A DNA stretch of 64,000 nt from Meiothermus granaticius NBRC 107808. GTDB lineage: Bacteria; Deinococcota; Deinococci; Deinococcales; Thermaceae. The stretch lies in NCBI RefSeq assembly GCF_003574355.1, contig NZ_QWLB01000007.1, positions 1 to 64,000 of the forward strand. Direction: 5' to 3'. The position numbers and the translations under genes were made by a program. This document shows positions 1-8,772 of the stretch, piece by piece; positions within the stretch are counted from its first letter, which is position 1, and every line of letters begins with the position of its first letter. The notes below the pieces were generated by a model. It was not told the origin of the DNA. It saw only the letters and a list, made by a program, of their open reading frames with translations, and ran no database searches.

Positions 1-1517
1 CCCCATCGGTGCCCACGCCGCCCCCACCCCCAGGGACCCTCTCGGTGCTGAGGGTGTCCCAAGAGGAGGTTCGCTTGGGCTGGCCGGCTGTCCCTGGGGC
101 GGAAGAGTACCGCCTCGAGCGCTCGAGCGATGCGGAGGGGTTTCAGCCCTTGGGCAGGGCCCTCGGCACCACCTACAGCGATACCACGGTGTCTGCGGGT
201 AGGGCCTATACCTACCGCCTGCTCGCGGTTAATGCCGGTGGGGTGAGCGGGACGGTGGAGGTAAAGGCCCTCACCCCTCCCGCTGCCCCGGCCCAGTTCA
301 CCGCAACGGTGGTCTCGAGCACCCAGGTTCACCTGACCTGGGCTCCGGTAACCGGGGCTACCGCCTACTTCCTTCAGCGCACGGTCGGCGAAGCTGAGAG
401 TGGGTATGTGGATCTGCCCCTCGACCCCATGGCCACACTGTATTCCGATGAAAACCTGGAAGCCGGTACGGTGTACACCTACCGACTCTGGGCCCGCAAC
501 GCCGGCGGAGAGAGCCCACGGCTCCTGCGCACGCTGCATACACCCACTGTCCCTCCGGGCTTGCCGTGGGGCTTCAGGGGGACGAGCACGGCTCACCAGA
601 TAGACCTGAGCTGGGAGCCAGCAGGGGAGGGGGGGCCCTTCTCGGGGTATCGGCTCGAGCGGGGCCTGGGAGCTACCCCCTCGAGCTTTATCCTCCTCTA
701 TGACGGCCTGACGCCCCGCTTTACCGACGGGGATGTGTTGCCCACGACCCTGTATACCTACCGCTTGCGGGCTTGGGGGCCGGGGGGGGAGAGCGAGGCC
801 CTGCACTACTCCCTTGCGACGCCGGCTTCCTTTTCCCCGCCGCTGCGGGTGCTGTTTATTGGTAATAGCCTCACCGAGTACCCCGACCTGCCGGGCAAGG
901 TGATGGAGCTGGCTGAGGCGGCAGGGGAGTCCCGCGGACTGGAGAGCGACCGGGTGATTCGCCTAGGCCAGAGCCTCAGCGATCACTGGAACGCCGGGAT
1001 TGGCCCGGAGACCGCTCGAGGCAAGATTGCCGAGTGTAGCTGGGATGTGGTGGTGCTGCAAGAGCGCAGCTATACCCCGATAGTGGAAACCGCAGCCTTC
1101 CGCCAGGCAGTAGGCGATTTTACCGAATGGATGAATGCTTGCCCCGCGGCCCACCGGCCTAAGGGGCTGCTCTTTTTGAACTGGCCCAACCGCGAGCATC
1201 CCCAGATTACCCAGTCCGCCCTCGATGCACAGACCTTCAGCCTGGCCGACCTCCTGGCTTTAGCCGTGGCCCCAGTGGGTACTGCTTGGGCCAGCCTAAA
1301 CGCTCGCTACCCCGAGCTGGAGTTGTATGCCGATGAAGTGCACCCCAGCTTGATTGGGGGATACCTCGAAGCCAAGGTACTGTACTCGAGCCTCTACGGA
1401 AAGCCACCCCCGGCACTCGAGGGGGAACTGGACTGGGCGACGGCGGCAAATCTAGCGGAGGCAGCCTGGGCAGCGGTCAGCGACCTGGCCAGCCGCTATC
1501 GCTTACCCCCTCCGTAG
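1..1517 (+). CDS. FN3-repeat protein with C-terminal SGNH-type hydrolase domain (5' partial)
   Basis: The reading frame is open to the window edge and begins in a proline-rich linker, so the true start with its signal or lipoprotein sequence probably lies upstream; the first possible start inside the window is GTG at 9. Three fibronectin type III repeats follow (roughly residues 8-90, 92-180 and 185-275 counted from base 9), each with the pattern L-x-W near its start and Y-x-Y-R-L near its end. Residues about 280-490 look like an SGNH/GDSL fold: FIGNSLT is block I and DEVHPS carries the Asp-His pair of block V. A secreted or surface ester or glycan deacetylating hydrolase is inferred; the substrate is unknown. 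FN3 modules are typical of extracellular bacterial enzymes. Confidence 0.75.
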   Translation, partial: PSVPTPPPPPGTLSVLRVSQEEVRLGWPAVPGAEEYRLERSSDAEGFQPLGRALGTTYSDTTVSAGRAYTYRLLAVNAGGVSGTVEVKALTPPAAPAQFTATVVSSTQVHLTWAPVTGATAYFLQRTVGEAESGYVDLPLDPMATLYSDENLEAGTVYTYRLWARNAGGESPRLLRTLHTPTVPPGLPWGFRGTSTAHQIDLSWEPAGEGGPFSGYRLERGLGATPSSFILLYDGLTPRFTDGDVLPTTLYTYRLRAWGPGGESEALHYSLATPASFSPPLRVLFIGNSLTEYPDLPGKVMELAEAAGESRGLESDRVIRLGQSLSDHWNAGIGPETARGKIAECSWDVVVLQERSYTPIVETAAFRQAVGDFTEWMNACPAAHRPKGLLFLNWPNREHPQITQSALDAQTFSLADLLALAVAPVGTAWASLNARYPELELYADEVHPSLIGGYLEAKVLYSSLYGKPPPALEGELDWATAANLAEAAWAAVSDLASRYRLPPP

Positions 1518-1540
1518 CCAGAGCCTCTATACTGCCGGTA

Positions 1541-2770
1541 ATGACCACAACCCGCCCTGCACGCCGTCTTGCGCGCTTCTTTCCTCTTTCGGCCTATTGG
1601 TTCGGATTTTCCTTTCACTGGTTTCTGCTGCTGCCGATTCTGATGCCTGCGGATGTGGAGCGGTTTGTAGGGGAGGCCAATAAGGGAGCCTATCTGGGCT
1701 GGTTGGCCGGGACCTTGGCCCTGGTCCCGCTGCTGCTGCCCCCGTTTGTAGGGGCTTGGTCGGATCGGGTGGGCCGCCGAATGCCTTTTTTGCTGGGGGG
1801 CACAGCGGTCAATATCGTGGGCCTGTTGGTGATGCTCTGGGCTCCAGGATACTGGGTGTATGCCGCAGGATACCTGCTGGTACAACTCGGCAACTCGGTG
1901 GCCAGCAGCCCCTATACCGCCCTCATCCCCGACGTGGTGCCCCGGGAGGAGCGAGGCGCGGCCAGCGGAGCCATGGGGTTTTTTCAGCTCACCAGCCAGA
2001 TCGCCGGTGGGGTTGCGGCGTTTGCGTTGGGGGGCAACCGGGAAGGGCAGTTCCTGGTCATCATCCTGGTGCTGGCCCTGGTGACCTTTATCACGGTGCA
2101 CTATGTACCCGAGCCGGGCATTCGGCGGGATCCGGGTCAGCCGCTGAACCCTCGAGCGTACTTCCAACCCGCCTACTACAACTTCCGCTGGGTGTTCCTG
2201 ACGCGGGCGTTTGTGGAATCGGGGCGCTTCGCGGTGCAGCCCTTTTTGTTGTTCTATCTGCGGGATGTGATCGGCACCTTTCAGCTTGGCCCGCTGAAGA
2301 TTCCCAATGCGGGCCTAGCCCTGGCGGCCATCCTGATGCTGCTCTCGGTGACCGCGGCGGCCACCGCCATCGTTGCCGGCCGCTTTTCCGATCGGGCGGG
2401 CAAAAAGCCGGTGATCTACGCGGCTGGAGCCCTTACCGCGGCTGGGGCGCTGGGCTTTGCTCTGACCCACTCCTTTGCCCTGGCGGTACTCATCGCGCTG
2501 GTTTTTGGGCTGGGGTATGGGGCCTATATCAGCGTGGACTGGGCCCTGGCGACCTCGGTGCTCCCCGACGAGACCAAGCACGCTCGGGACATGGGGGTTT
2601 GGCATATCGCCTTGGTCTTCCCGCAGTTGTTTCAGGGGATATTTGGGCAAATTCTAGACGCAGGTAACCGAGCCCTACCGAACGGCGGATATCCCATTTT
2701 GTTTACCGTGGCCATTGTGTTTTTTGTTCTGGGAACGGTGTTTGTCTCGAGGGTGCGCGGGGTTAGGTAG
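1541..2770 (+). CDS. MFS transporter
   Basis: This 409-residue protein has about 12 hydrophobic segments. The cytoplasmic loop 2-3 signature GAWSDRVGRR and its repeat GRFSDRAGKK in the second half are diagnostic for the major facilitator superfamily. The substrate cannot be read from the sequence; the overall look recalls sugar/proton carriers. The ATG at 1541 lies 7 nt after a TATACT box (1528-1533) and has no Shine-Dalgarno, so a leaderless mRNA is likely. The gene ends tail to tail with the next MFS gene, overlapping it by 8 bases. Confidence 0.85.
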   Translation: MTTTRPARRLARFFPLSAYWFGFSFHWFLLLPILMPADVERFVGEANKGAYLGWLAGTLALVPLLLPPFVGAWSDRVGRRMPFLLGGTAVNIVGLLVMLWAPGYWVYAAGYLLVQLGNSVASSPYTALIPDVVPREERGAASGAMGFFQLTSQIAGGVAAFALGGNREGQFLVIILVLALVTFITVHYVPEPGIRRDPGQPLNPRAYFQPAYYNFRWVFLTRAFVESGRFAVQPFLLFYLRDVIGTFQLGPLKIPNAGLALAAILMLLSVTAAATAIVAGRFSDRAGKKPVIYAAGALTAAGALGFALTHSFALAVLIALVFGLGYGAYISVDWALATSVLPDETKHARDMGVWHIALVFPQLFQGIFGQILDAGNRALPNGGYPILFTVAIVFFVLGTVFVSRVRGVR

Positions 2771-3965
2771 GTTGGGGGGCTGGACGCTCCAGTTCCTTCC
2801 GTCCCAGTAGGGTGACGATCAGCGCAGCCCCCATGCAGAGCGCGGTCAGCCCGTAGAACTGCTGTCCGAAGTGCTGATAGGCGGCCCCCCCGATAGGCCC
2901 GGCTAGCAAGGGGGTGATGCCAAAAGCCAGCGCGTGGCGGATGGATTGCACCGTGCTGATGCGCTCAGGCGTCACCCGGGCATCTACCAGCCGCACGGTT
3001 CCCACAAAGAGCAGCCCATAGCCTACGCCCACAAGCGGGGCGACCCACAGCATCGGCAGCGGGGCCCGCACCAAGGCCAAGAGGGTGTAGCCCAGCACAA
3101 ACACCGCACAACCCAGCATCAAGGTGGGGGCGTTGCCCAGGCGGCGGGCCAGGGTGCCCTCGAGCTGCATGGTGGGCAGCTCGGGTAGGGCAATGCACAG
3201 GTACAGCAGCCCAATCAGGAACGGACTGCCGCCCAACCGCTCCATGCTGACCCCCACGAAGGGATCGGTGAACCCCAGCCCCAACCCAAAAAACAGCGAG
3301 ACCAAGAGCACCACCCCCAGGCCCCGGTCGCGCAAGAGGTGGCTCAGGCGGAAGCGCTCTCCTGGAGGGGGAGGATGGGTTTCCTCGAGCACCAGCACGC
3401 TCGGGGCCAGCAGGATCAGCAGGGTTCCGGTGATCCAAAACATCGGCTCGTACCCTACCCAGCCCCACAGTCCGCCAAATAGGGCCGCACAAACCGCGAA
3501 GCTGAGGCTGCCCCAAGAGCGCATCCGGCCATACTCGAGGCCGTGGTGGGCGGCCAGCCGGGCGATCAATCCGTCGCTGAGGGGCAGCACCAGGCTATAG
3601 GAGAGGGAAAGCCCCACGAAAGCGGCCACCAACCCCACCCGGTCGTTCACCCAAAACATCACCAGCAGCGAGATCCCCATTCCTAGCAGGGCCCAGAACA
3701 CCACCCCCACCCGCCGGGCCCGGCGGTCCGCCCAGGCGGCGACCGGGGGGGTTAGCACCAGCATCATCAGGGGGGGTAGGGCGTTGAGCACCCCAACCGC
3801 CACCTCCGAGAATCCCGAGCGCACGAAGTACACGTTGAGGAAGCCAATATAGCCCCCCACAATCCCCCAGAATCCGCCGTAGAACCATGCCCCCCAGGCG
3901 TAAGGGCCCCGGGCCTCGAGCCAGCGCAGCCAGGGAAACAGGTGCAAAGGGGTGTTTCGAGTCAT
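2763..3965 (-). CDS. MFS transporter (PF12832-like)
   Basis: A 400-residue membrane protein starting MTRNTP at 3965; the frame stays open much further upstream but that part is not hydrophobic and runs across the neighbouring gene. The N-terminal motif WFYGGFWGIVGGYI followed by FLNVYFV resembles the LacY/HcaT-like branch (MFS_1_like). Loop 2-3 reads AAWADRRARR, a degenerate form of the MFS signature. About 12 transmembrane segments can be counted. Substrate unknown. It converges with the MFS gene on the other strand, and its start faces away from the M20 peptidase gene. Confidence 0.8.
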   Translation of the reverse strand: MTRNTPLHLFPWLRWLEARGPYAWGAWFYGGFWGIVGGYIGFLNVYFVRSGFSEVAVGVLNALPPLMMLVLTPPVAAWADRRARRVGVVFWALLGMGISLLVMFWVNDRVGLVAAFVGLSLSYSLVLPLSDGLIARLAAHHGLEYGRMRSWGSLSFAVCAALFGGLWGWVGYEPMFWITGTLLILLAPSVLVLEETHPPPPGERFRLSHLLRDRGLGVVLLVSLFFGLGLGFTDPFVGVSMERLGGSPFLIGLLYLCIALPELPTMQLEGTLARRLGNAPTLMLGCAVFVLGYTLLALVRAPLPMLWVAPLVGVGYGLLFVGTVRLVDARVTPERISTVQSIRHALAFGITPLLAGPIGGAAYQHFGQQFYGLTALCMGAALIVTLLGRKELERPAPQPT

Positions 3966-4100
3966 AAAAATAGGGCTGAAAACCCAGTCTGGGCCATCAG
4001 CCTTTAAGACGATAGCCGGTTCCTGGCCTTTGCACAAGCACTCTGGGCCCACCGAACATAGGGGATTGCGCTTCGGCATACCGCCCCAGGGCACCCGTAA

Positions 4101-4106
4101 TAAGAT
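4101..4106 (+). promoter_or_regulatory. -10 box TAAGAT of the M20 peptidase gene
   Basis: TAAGAT ends 6 nt before the GTG start at 4113. No convincing -35 hexamer is seen 16-18 nt upstream. The spacing predicts a leaderless transcript. Confidence 0.5.
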
Positions 4107-4112
4107 AGGGCT

Positions 4113-5231
4113 GTGAGCAGCCTCGAGCCTCTCCAATCCCACCTCCCCGAGATTTTGGCTGACCTGGAGGCCATCGTAAGCCTCGATTCGCCCTCTTTCG
4201 ATCTGGCGGGCCTGGACCAGGTTGCGGCCTGGATCGCCGAGCGCTTTGCCCCCTGGGGAACTCTGGAGCGCCGAGAGACCCGCAATGGCCCGCTTTTGAG
4301 CCTGCGGGTTTCGGGGAAGGGCCAGCGGGTGTTGGTGCTGGGGCATTTTGACACCGTACACCCCCGGGGGGCCTTCGCCTTTCGCCTCGAGGGCCCCCGG
4401 GCTTATGGCCCCGGCATCTATGACATGAAGGGGGGAATCATCCAGCTTTGGTGGGCTCTGTGGGCCTTGCGAGAGCTGAGGCTGGAATGGCCCAACCTCG
4501 AGATCCTCTTCACCCCCGATGAGGAGGTGGGTTCCCTGGCTTCGCGCGAGGCCATCGAGGCTGCGGCCAAGCGCAATGCGGTGGCCTTGGTGCTCGAGCC
4601 GCCCATGGGCAACGGTGATCTCAAGGTAGCGCGCAAGGGGGTGGGGGTGCTCAAGCTCTATGCCCACGGCAAACCGGCCCATCAGGGGGTGGAGCCGGAG
4701 AAGGGCATTAATGCCATCGTGGAGCTGGCCCACCAAATTCCGAAGGTGGTAGCCCTGCAAGACCCGACCCAGGGCACCACCCTGGGCCCCAACCGGGTGG
4801 TCGGCGGTACCGCTACTAACGTGGTGGCGGCTGAGGCCTGCACCGAGATTGATGTTCGGGTCTGGAGCCTGGCCGAGTACGAGCGGGTTGCAGCTGCGAT
4901 GCAAGCCCTCGAGCCGGTGCTTGCGGGATCCCGTCTCAGCCTCACGGGAGGGCTCAACCGCCCCCCAATGGAGCCCACCGAGGCTTCGCTGCGGTTGTTT
5001 GAGGCCGCCTGCAAAATCGGTGAGGGCCTGGGGCTTCGGCTGGGCGCAGGCCGGGTAGGGGGGGGGTCAGACGGGAATTTCACCGCCGCTTTGGGCGTGC
5101 CTACCCTGGATGGGCTGGGGCTTTTTGGGGGCGATGCCCACCAGACCAGCGAACATGTGGTGGTGGGAGAAATTCCGGCCCGCACGGCCTTGCTGGCCGG
5201 GCTCTTGAATGAGCTCTCGAGGGAAGCATGA
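4113..5231 (+). CDS. M20 family zinc metallopeptidase (carboxypeptidase G2-like)
   Basis: This 372-residue protein carries the M20 landmarks in order: GHFDTVHP (first metal His and Asp), YDMKGG (bridging Asp), PDEEVGS (catalytic and metal Glu), VLEPP, and near the C terminus HQTSEHV with the last metal His. The Gly-rich GGGSDGNF before it is typical of CPG2-like enzymes, which remove C-terminal Glu or other residues from peptides or folyl compounds. No signal peptide is visible, so it should be cytoplasmic. The GTG start sits 6 nt after a TAAGAT box. The stop overlaps the next start (ATGA), so the two genes are translationally coupled. Confidence 0.85.
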   Translation: MSSLEPLQSHLPEILADLEAIVSLDSPSFDLAGLDQVAAWIAERFAPWGTLERRETRNGPLLSLRVSGKGQRVLVLGHFDTVHPRGAFAFRLEGPRAYGPGIYDMKGGIIQLWWALWALRELRLEWPNLEILFTPDEEVGSLASREAIEAAAKRNAVALVLEPPMGNGDLKVARKGVGVLKLYAHGKPAHQGVEPEKGINAIVELAHQIPKVVALQDPTQGTTLGPNRVVGGTATNVVAAEACTEIDVRVWSLAEYERVAAAMQALEPVLAGSRLSLTGGLNRPPMEPTEASLRLFEAACKIGEGLGLRLGAGRVGGGSDGNFTAALGVPTLDGLGLFGGDAHQTSEHVVVGEIPARTALLAGLLNELSREA

Positions 5232-5719
5232 GCGCCCAACCCCCCACCCTCAGCCCCAGCGCTCGAAAGGTTCAGGAGGTGCTTTCCCAACGCGGATATC
5301 CCCATCTCGAGGTGCGCGAGTACCCCCAGTCCACCCGTACCGCCCAGGAGGCGGCTCAAGCCATTGGCTGCACGGTCGGCCAGATCGTGAAGTCGTTGAT
5401 CTTTCGGGGAGCCCAGAGCGGAAAGCCCTACTTGTTGCTGGTTTCCGGGCTGAACCGGGTGAACCCACACCGGTTAGAGGAGTCCCTGGGGGAGCCGCTG
5501 GAGAAGCCCGATGCGGAGTATGTGCGCCGGGTGAGCGGTTTTGCCATCGGTGGGGTGCCGCCGGTGGGCCATGCCGAGGCCATGGAGGTGCGGATAGATC
5601 CGGATTTGCTGACCCATGATCGCATTTTTGCTGCTGCGGGAACCCCCAATGCGATCTTTGGGCTGAGCCCTGAGGAACTGCTGAAGCTCACCGGAGGGCA
5701 GATCACGCCGGTGCAGTAG
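5228..5719 (+). CDS. YbaK/EbsC family aminoacyl-tRNA deacylase
   Basis: A 163-residue single-domain protein of the YbaK/ProX editing family, which hydrolyses misacylated tRNAs in trans. The motif TVGQIVKSL, with the conserved Lys of the active site, and the GVPPVGH and DRIFAAAGTPNAIF segments match family signatures. It is a free-standing deacylase without synthetase domains. The start ATG overlaps the stop of the M20 peptidase by 4 bases. Which tRNA it edits (Cys-tRNAPro or another) cannot be decided from sequence. Confidence 0.85.
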   Translation: MSAQPPTLSPSARKVQEVLSQRGYPHLEVREYPQSTRTAQEAAQAIGCTVGQIVKSLIFRGAQSGKPYLLLVSGLNRVNPHRLEESLGEPLEKPDAEYVRRVSGFAIGGVPPVGHAEAMEVRIDPDLLTHDRIFAAAGTPNAIFGLSPEELLKLTGGQITPVQ

Positions 5720-5767
5720 GGGCACCGGGTGGGTTTGTACCGCTTCAGGCTGTAGACTGGGCTTCAA

Positions 5768-6055
5768 ATGTTGGGTTTGTTCGGTAGGCGGGATGAGCAT
5801 GTGCGGCCAGAGGGCGATCGGGCGTTTCGGGTAAGGGTACGGACCGCGAGAAGCGGGGAGATCGTCGAGCTGCGCCTGACCAAAGGCGGGGAGATCTCGA
5901 GCTCCGACGAGGGGGGTTACTACGTGCGCAAGAGCATTGTGGCCCCCAAGAGCCTGGACCGAGCCGTGCTCGAGATCTGGTTTGATCGGGGGTATCGCCC
6001 CAAGCGCAAGGTGGTGGAGGGGGGAGAGCTGGTGCCCATCCGTGAGTGGGAATGA
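5768..6055 (+). CDS. Conserved hypothetical protein, 95 aa
   Basis: A small charged protein with no signal peptide or membrane segment and no motif I recognise. The central part alternates basic and hydrophobic residues (FRVRVRTARSGEIVELRL), suggesting a small beta-rich fold. The ATG is 9 nt downstream of TAGACT (5753-5758), fitting the leaderless pattern of this genome. Its stop codon lies inside a 20-bp palindrome shared with the converging gene. Codon use looks like that of its neighbours, which supports it being real. Confidence 0.6.
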   Translation: MLGLFGRRDEHVRPEGDRAFRVRVRTARSGEIVELRLTKGGEISSSDEGGYYVRKSIVAPKSLDRAVLEIWFDRGYRPKRKVVEGGELVPIREWE

Positions 6056-6072
6056 GCGGGGATCCCCGCTCA
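6053..6072. terminator. 20-bp perfect palindrome between converging genes
   Basis: The palindrome (half-site TGAGCGGGGA) contains both stop codons: TGA of the rightward gene at 6053-6055 and TGA of the leftward gene at 6072-6070. The RNA from either strand folds into an 8-bp GC-rich stem with a GATC loop. No T run follows on either side, so it would be an atypical bidirectional terminator or a 3'-end stabiliser. Confidence 0.45.
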
Positions 6073-7089
6073 GTTCTGGATTGAGAGCAAGCTCTCGTAC
6101 AGCAGCCCCTTGAAAAACCCGTGGAAGGCGTAGGGCCAGGTGGCGACCGCATCGGCTCCAGGCGGCCAGTTGTGCCAGGCCGGGCCCAGATAGTAGAGCC
6201 AATGACCGCTAAGGGGGCGGGTGTCGTTGGGGGCAAGGCCGAGCTTGTTGTTGAGGTAGCCGCGTAGGCGGCTGGCAGTGAGCAAGAAGTTGAGATAGGG
6301 GTTGGTCAGGGCGATCCGGGCTTCGGCCTCGTTTCGCAGGAAGGGTTGCTGGGGATCCCAGGCCCCGAAGGCCCGGATGCGCGATTCCTGTTTGAGCGCA
6401 TCCTGCCAGGACATCTGAGCCAGCCCGACGGTATGGGAGACCGCTCCCACCCCCCCGGAGGTGCCGGCGGTTTGGGCCAGATCTTGGGCGATCTGATTGG
6501 CGACCTCGCGTATCCCCCTCGAGAGCCCCAGGGCCTTATCCCCGCCCATCTGCTCGTTGTCCACGATTGCTGCCAGGATGCCCTTGGGGATCCCCATGGC
6601 AGCAGCGGCGTTGGTCAGGTCCAGGCTAAAGGGCAGCACGTGCCGGGGCGCTACAGGCAAGCCAGAGAGGTCGGGATACCCCCCGTGCTTGAGCACGTCC
6701 AGCACGTTGAGCCAGCGCTGTGCCTCCTCGAGCGCGGCCTCGGGCTCGGCGTAGGTGGCGGGGCGCCGGAGGGACTGGTTGAGAAACTCTGCCCGCAGCA
6801 GCCGGCCGGTTGCCGCCGCTCCGTCATCCCCCATCAACAGGCGGGCCGAGGCTTTTACCGAGAGAAACTGGCGCACCAAGGCCTCTCGGCGGGGGGTGGG
6901 CAGGTAACTCCAGATTTGCCGCAGGCTGGGGTTTTGGGGGGGCTCTTGCGCAATGGGAAAGGGAAACGATAGCAACCAGGCCAGGCTCAGAACGACCAGC
7001 CCGAAGCGAAGCCAGGCTTTAGGGAACCCCCGGTAAGAATCTCCTGGACGTGGAACGCGCCAAGCAATGTTGCGGGGCAAAGTGGCCAT
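6070..7089 (-). CDS. Exported lysozyme/transglycosylase-like protein, unassigned family
   Basis: A 339-residue protein with one hydrophobic segment at about residues 28-48 (signal anchor or signal peptide ending near PIAQ). The mature part contains AIVDNEQMGG and, further on, SHTVGLAQMSWQDAL. This arrangement, a Glu followed by a G-L-A/M-Q block, resembles goose-type lysozyme and SLT lytic transglycosylases, so a peptidoglycan-cleaving role is plausible but not proven. The location just downstream of nagZ on the same strand fits cell-wall turnover. The start is ATG at 7089 with GGAG about 4 nt upstream and a possible TATTCT -10 box 12 nt upstream. Confidence 0.55.
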   Translation of the reverse strand: MATLPRNIAWRVPRPGDSYRGFPKAWLRFGLVVLSLAWLLSFPFPIAQEPPQNPSLRQIWSYLPTPRREALVRQFLSVKASARLLMGDDGAAATGRLLRAEFLNQSLRRPATYAEPEAALEEAQRWLNVLDVLKHGGYPDLSGLPVAPRHVLPFSLDLTNAAAAMGIPKGILAAIVDNEQMGGDKALGLSRGIREVANQIAQDLAQTAGTSGGVGAVSHTVGLAQMSWQDALKQESRIRAFGAWDPQQPFLRNEAEARIALTNPYLNFLLTASRLRGYLNNKLGLAPNDTRPLSGHWLYYLGPAWHNWPPGADAVATWPYAFHGFFKGLLYESLLSIQN

Positions 7090-7146
7090 ACTCCAAACTT
7101 CAGAATAGCGCAGACCCGTCAGGGGGGCGCAAGGGGGGTGGCGAGA

Positions 7147-8658
7147 CTAGAAGCCAACCGGCAAGCGGCCTGGGGCCGGGGCTCCGGCCAGAGCCTGGGC
7201 CAGGGCTTCCAGCGCTGGGGGATGAAAGCCATAGCTGAGGAGGGCGGGCTGACCCAGGGCCCGCACATGGTAAGGGTTCCAGACCGCGAGGTGGAGTGCG
7301 GGTTTGCCCAGACCAAAGAGCCGTTGCCCGAGCTGGAGTTCCTCCTCGCTCAAGGGGCCTCGAGTAGGGCTGCCGAAGAGCAGGAAGTCGGCTCCAGCCG
7401 CCCGGGTTTGCAGCTCCTCCAGGATGCTCAGGGGGCGTTCCTGGGGATAGCTGAGGACGCTGAGCTGGGGGAAGCGGGCTGAAAGGGCGCGGCCCAGGGT
7501 TTGGGCATCGGGGCCAGCCTCGTAGACGTTCTCACCGCTGGTGGAGCGCGGAGCCACCAGCAGCACCGCGGCGTCTGTCTGGGGGAGGGTAACCCTGCCA
7601 TAGGCGGTGATGCTGCGCTGGGCCGCTCGGTGCATCAGGCCCCGATCTTGGCGCTCGAGGTCGGCGGGGTAGGGTTTGGCTTGCCCAGGAAAACGCTGGG
7701 CAAGCCGCTCGAGGCGCTCCAGGCTCTGCTCGAGGCGGGCTGGGCTGATCTGGCCCGACTCCACCGCGGCCCGTATCGCTTCGGCCTGCTGGAGCTTGTT
7801 GGGCCAGCTTCCAAGGGCCAGCACCACGTCAGCCCCGGCATTTACCGCCCGCACCGCGGCGTGCCCCGCCGGGTAGTGATCGGCGATGGCTTTCATGGCC
7901 ATGGAATCGGTGACGATCACCCCAGGGTAGCCCCACTCCTGGCGCAGCAGGTCGGTGAGGATGGCCTTGGAGAGGGTAGCCGGGTGCTGGGGATCCAGGG
8001 CGGGGTAGAGGATATGCGCGGTCATCAAGGCGGGGATCTGGGCTTCCACCGCCCGGCGAAAGGGGAGCAGCTCGAGCTGCTCCAGCGCTTCCAGGGGCTT
8101 GTCCACCCGGGGCAGGGCCAGGTGCGAGTCGAGGTGGGTGTCGCCGTGGCCGGGAAAATGCTTGGCGGTGGGGATCACCCCAGCGCTCTGTAGGCCGTTC
8201 GCCCAGGCCAGCCCCAGTGCTGCAACCTGCTCCGCGTCACCGCCGAAGCTGCGCTCCCCGATCACCGGGTTGTCTGGATTGGTGTTCACGTCCAGCGAGG
8301 GGGCATAGTTCCAGTTGACCCCCAGGGAGATCAGCCCCCGGCCCACAGCGGCCCCTATGGCCTGGGCGAGCTCGAGATCCCCCACCGCTCCCAGCGCCAT
8401 CGCGGAAGGGGCTTCAGGTAGGTCCGAGGTGCGCAGTACCGCTCCGCCCTCCTGATCCATGGCGATCCAAGCCTGCGGCCCCAGCACCTCGCGGATCTCC
8501 TCCACCAGCCGGGCGACCTGTTCCCGGTTGCGCACGTTTTTGCGGAACAGACAGACCCCGCCGAAGCGGTAGCGCTCGAGGTAGCCCCGGGTGAGGTCGT
8601 CGAGGGAGGGGCCGGGAAGGTCTATGCCGATGAGTTTTCCAGCCAGTGCCGCATCCAT
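7147..8658 (-). CDS. nagZ: Beta-N-acetylhexosaminidase, glycoside hydrolase family 3
   Basis: This 503-residue enzyme shows the NagZ motif KHFPGHGDT followed by DSHLALP, which supplies the His-Asp catalytic dyad loop of GH3 N-acetylglucosaminidases, and the early barrel strand motif AMDQEGG. The first ~330 residues form the TIM barrel. The remaining ~170 residues resemble the second GH3 domain, absent in short proteobacterial NagZ, so the Bacillus-type two-domain form is likely. No signal peptide is evident at the chosen ATG (8658), which lies 7 nt after TAGCCT (8666-8671, minus strand). It probably releases GlcNAc from muropeptides or chitobiose and is divergent from an amino-sugar ABC operon. 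Confidence 0.85.
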   Translation of the reverse strand: MDAALAGKLIGIDLPGPSLDDLTRGYLERYRFGGVCLFRKNVRNREQVARLVEEIREVLGPQAWIAMDQEGGAVLRTSDLPEAPSAMALGAVGDLELAQAIGAAVGRGLISLGVNWNYAPSLDVNTNPDNPVIGERSFGGDAEQVAALGLAWANGLQSAGVIPTAKHFPGHGDTHLDSHLALPRVDKPLEALEQLELLPFRRAVEAQIPALMTAHILYPALDPQHPATLSKAILTDLLRQEWGYPGVIVTDSMAMKAIADHYPAGHAAVRAVNAGADVVLALGSWPNKLQQAEAIRAAVESGQISPARLEQSLERLERLAQRFPGQAKPYPADLERQDRGLMHRAAQRSITAYGRVTLPQTDAAVLLVAPRSTSGENVYEAGPDAQTLGRALSARFPQLSVLSYPQERPLSILEELQTRAAGADFLLFGSPTRGPLSEEELQLGQRLFGLGKPALHLAVWNPYHVRALGQPALLSYGFHPPALEALAQALAGAPAPGRLPVGF

Positions 8659-8723
8659 GCAACTCAGGCTACACCTGGGGCTCGAGGCCCGGCCGGGGGA
8701 ATCTGAGATTAAGGCTTTTGGGC

Positions 8724-8751
8724 TTGTTCCTGAGCCCATATTCGGTATCAT
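8724..8751 (+). promoter_or_regulatory. Promoter of the amino-sugar ABC operon
   Basis: TTGTTC (8724-8729) and TATCAT (8746-8751) are separated by 16 nt. An AGGAGG ribosome-binding site at 8764-8769 precedes the ATG at 8773, so this unit has a short leader rather than a leaderless start. Confidence 0.5.
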
Positions 8752-8772
8752 GCGGACACCCTTAGGAGGCGT

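Noticed and set aside
2763-4904. 713-residue open frame on the minus strand.
   Set aside because: Only the part from 3965 encodes a membrane protein; the remainder is antisense to the M20 peptidase gene.
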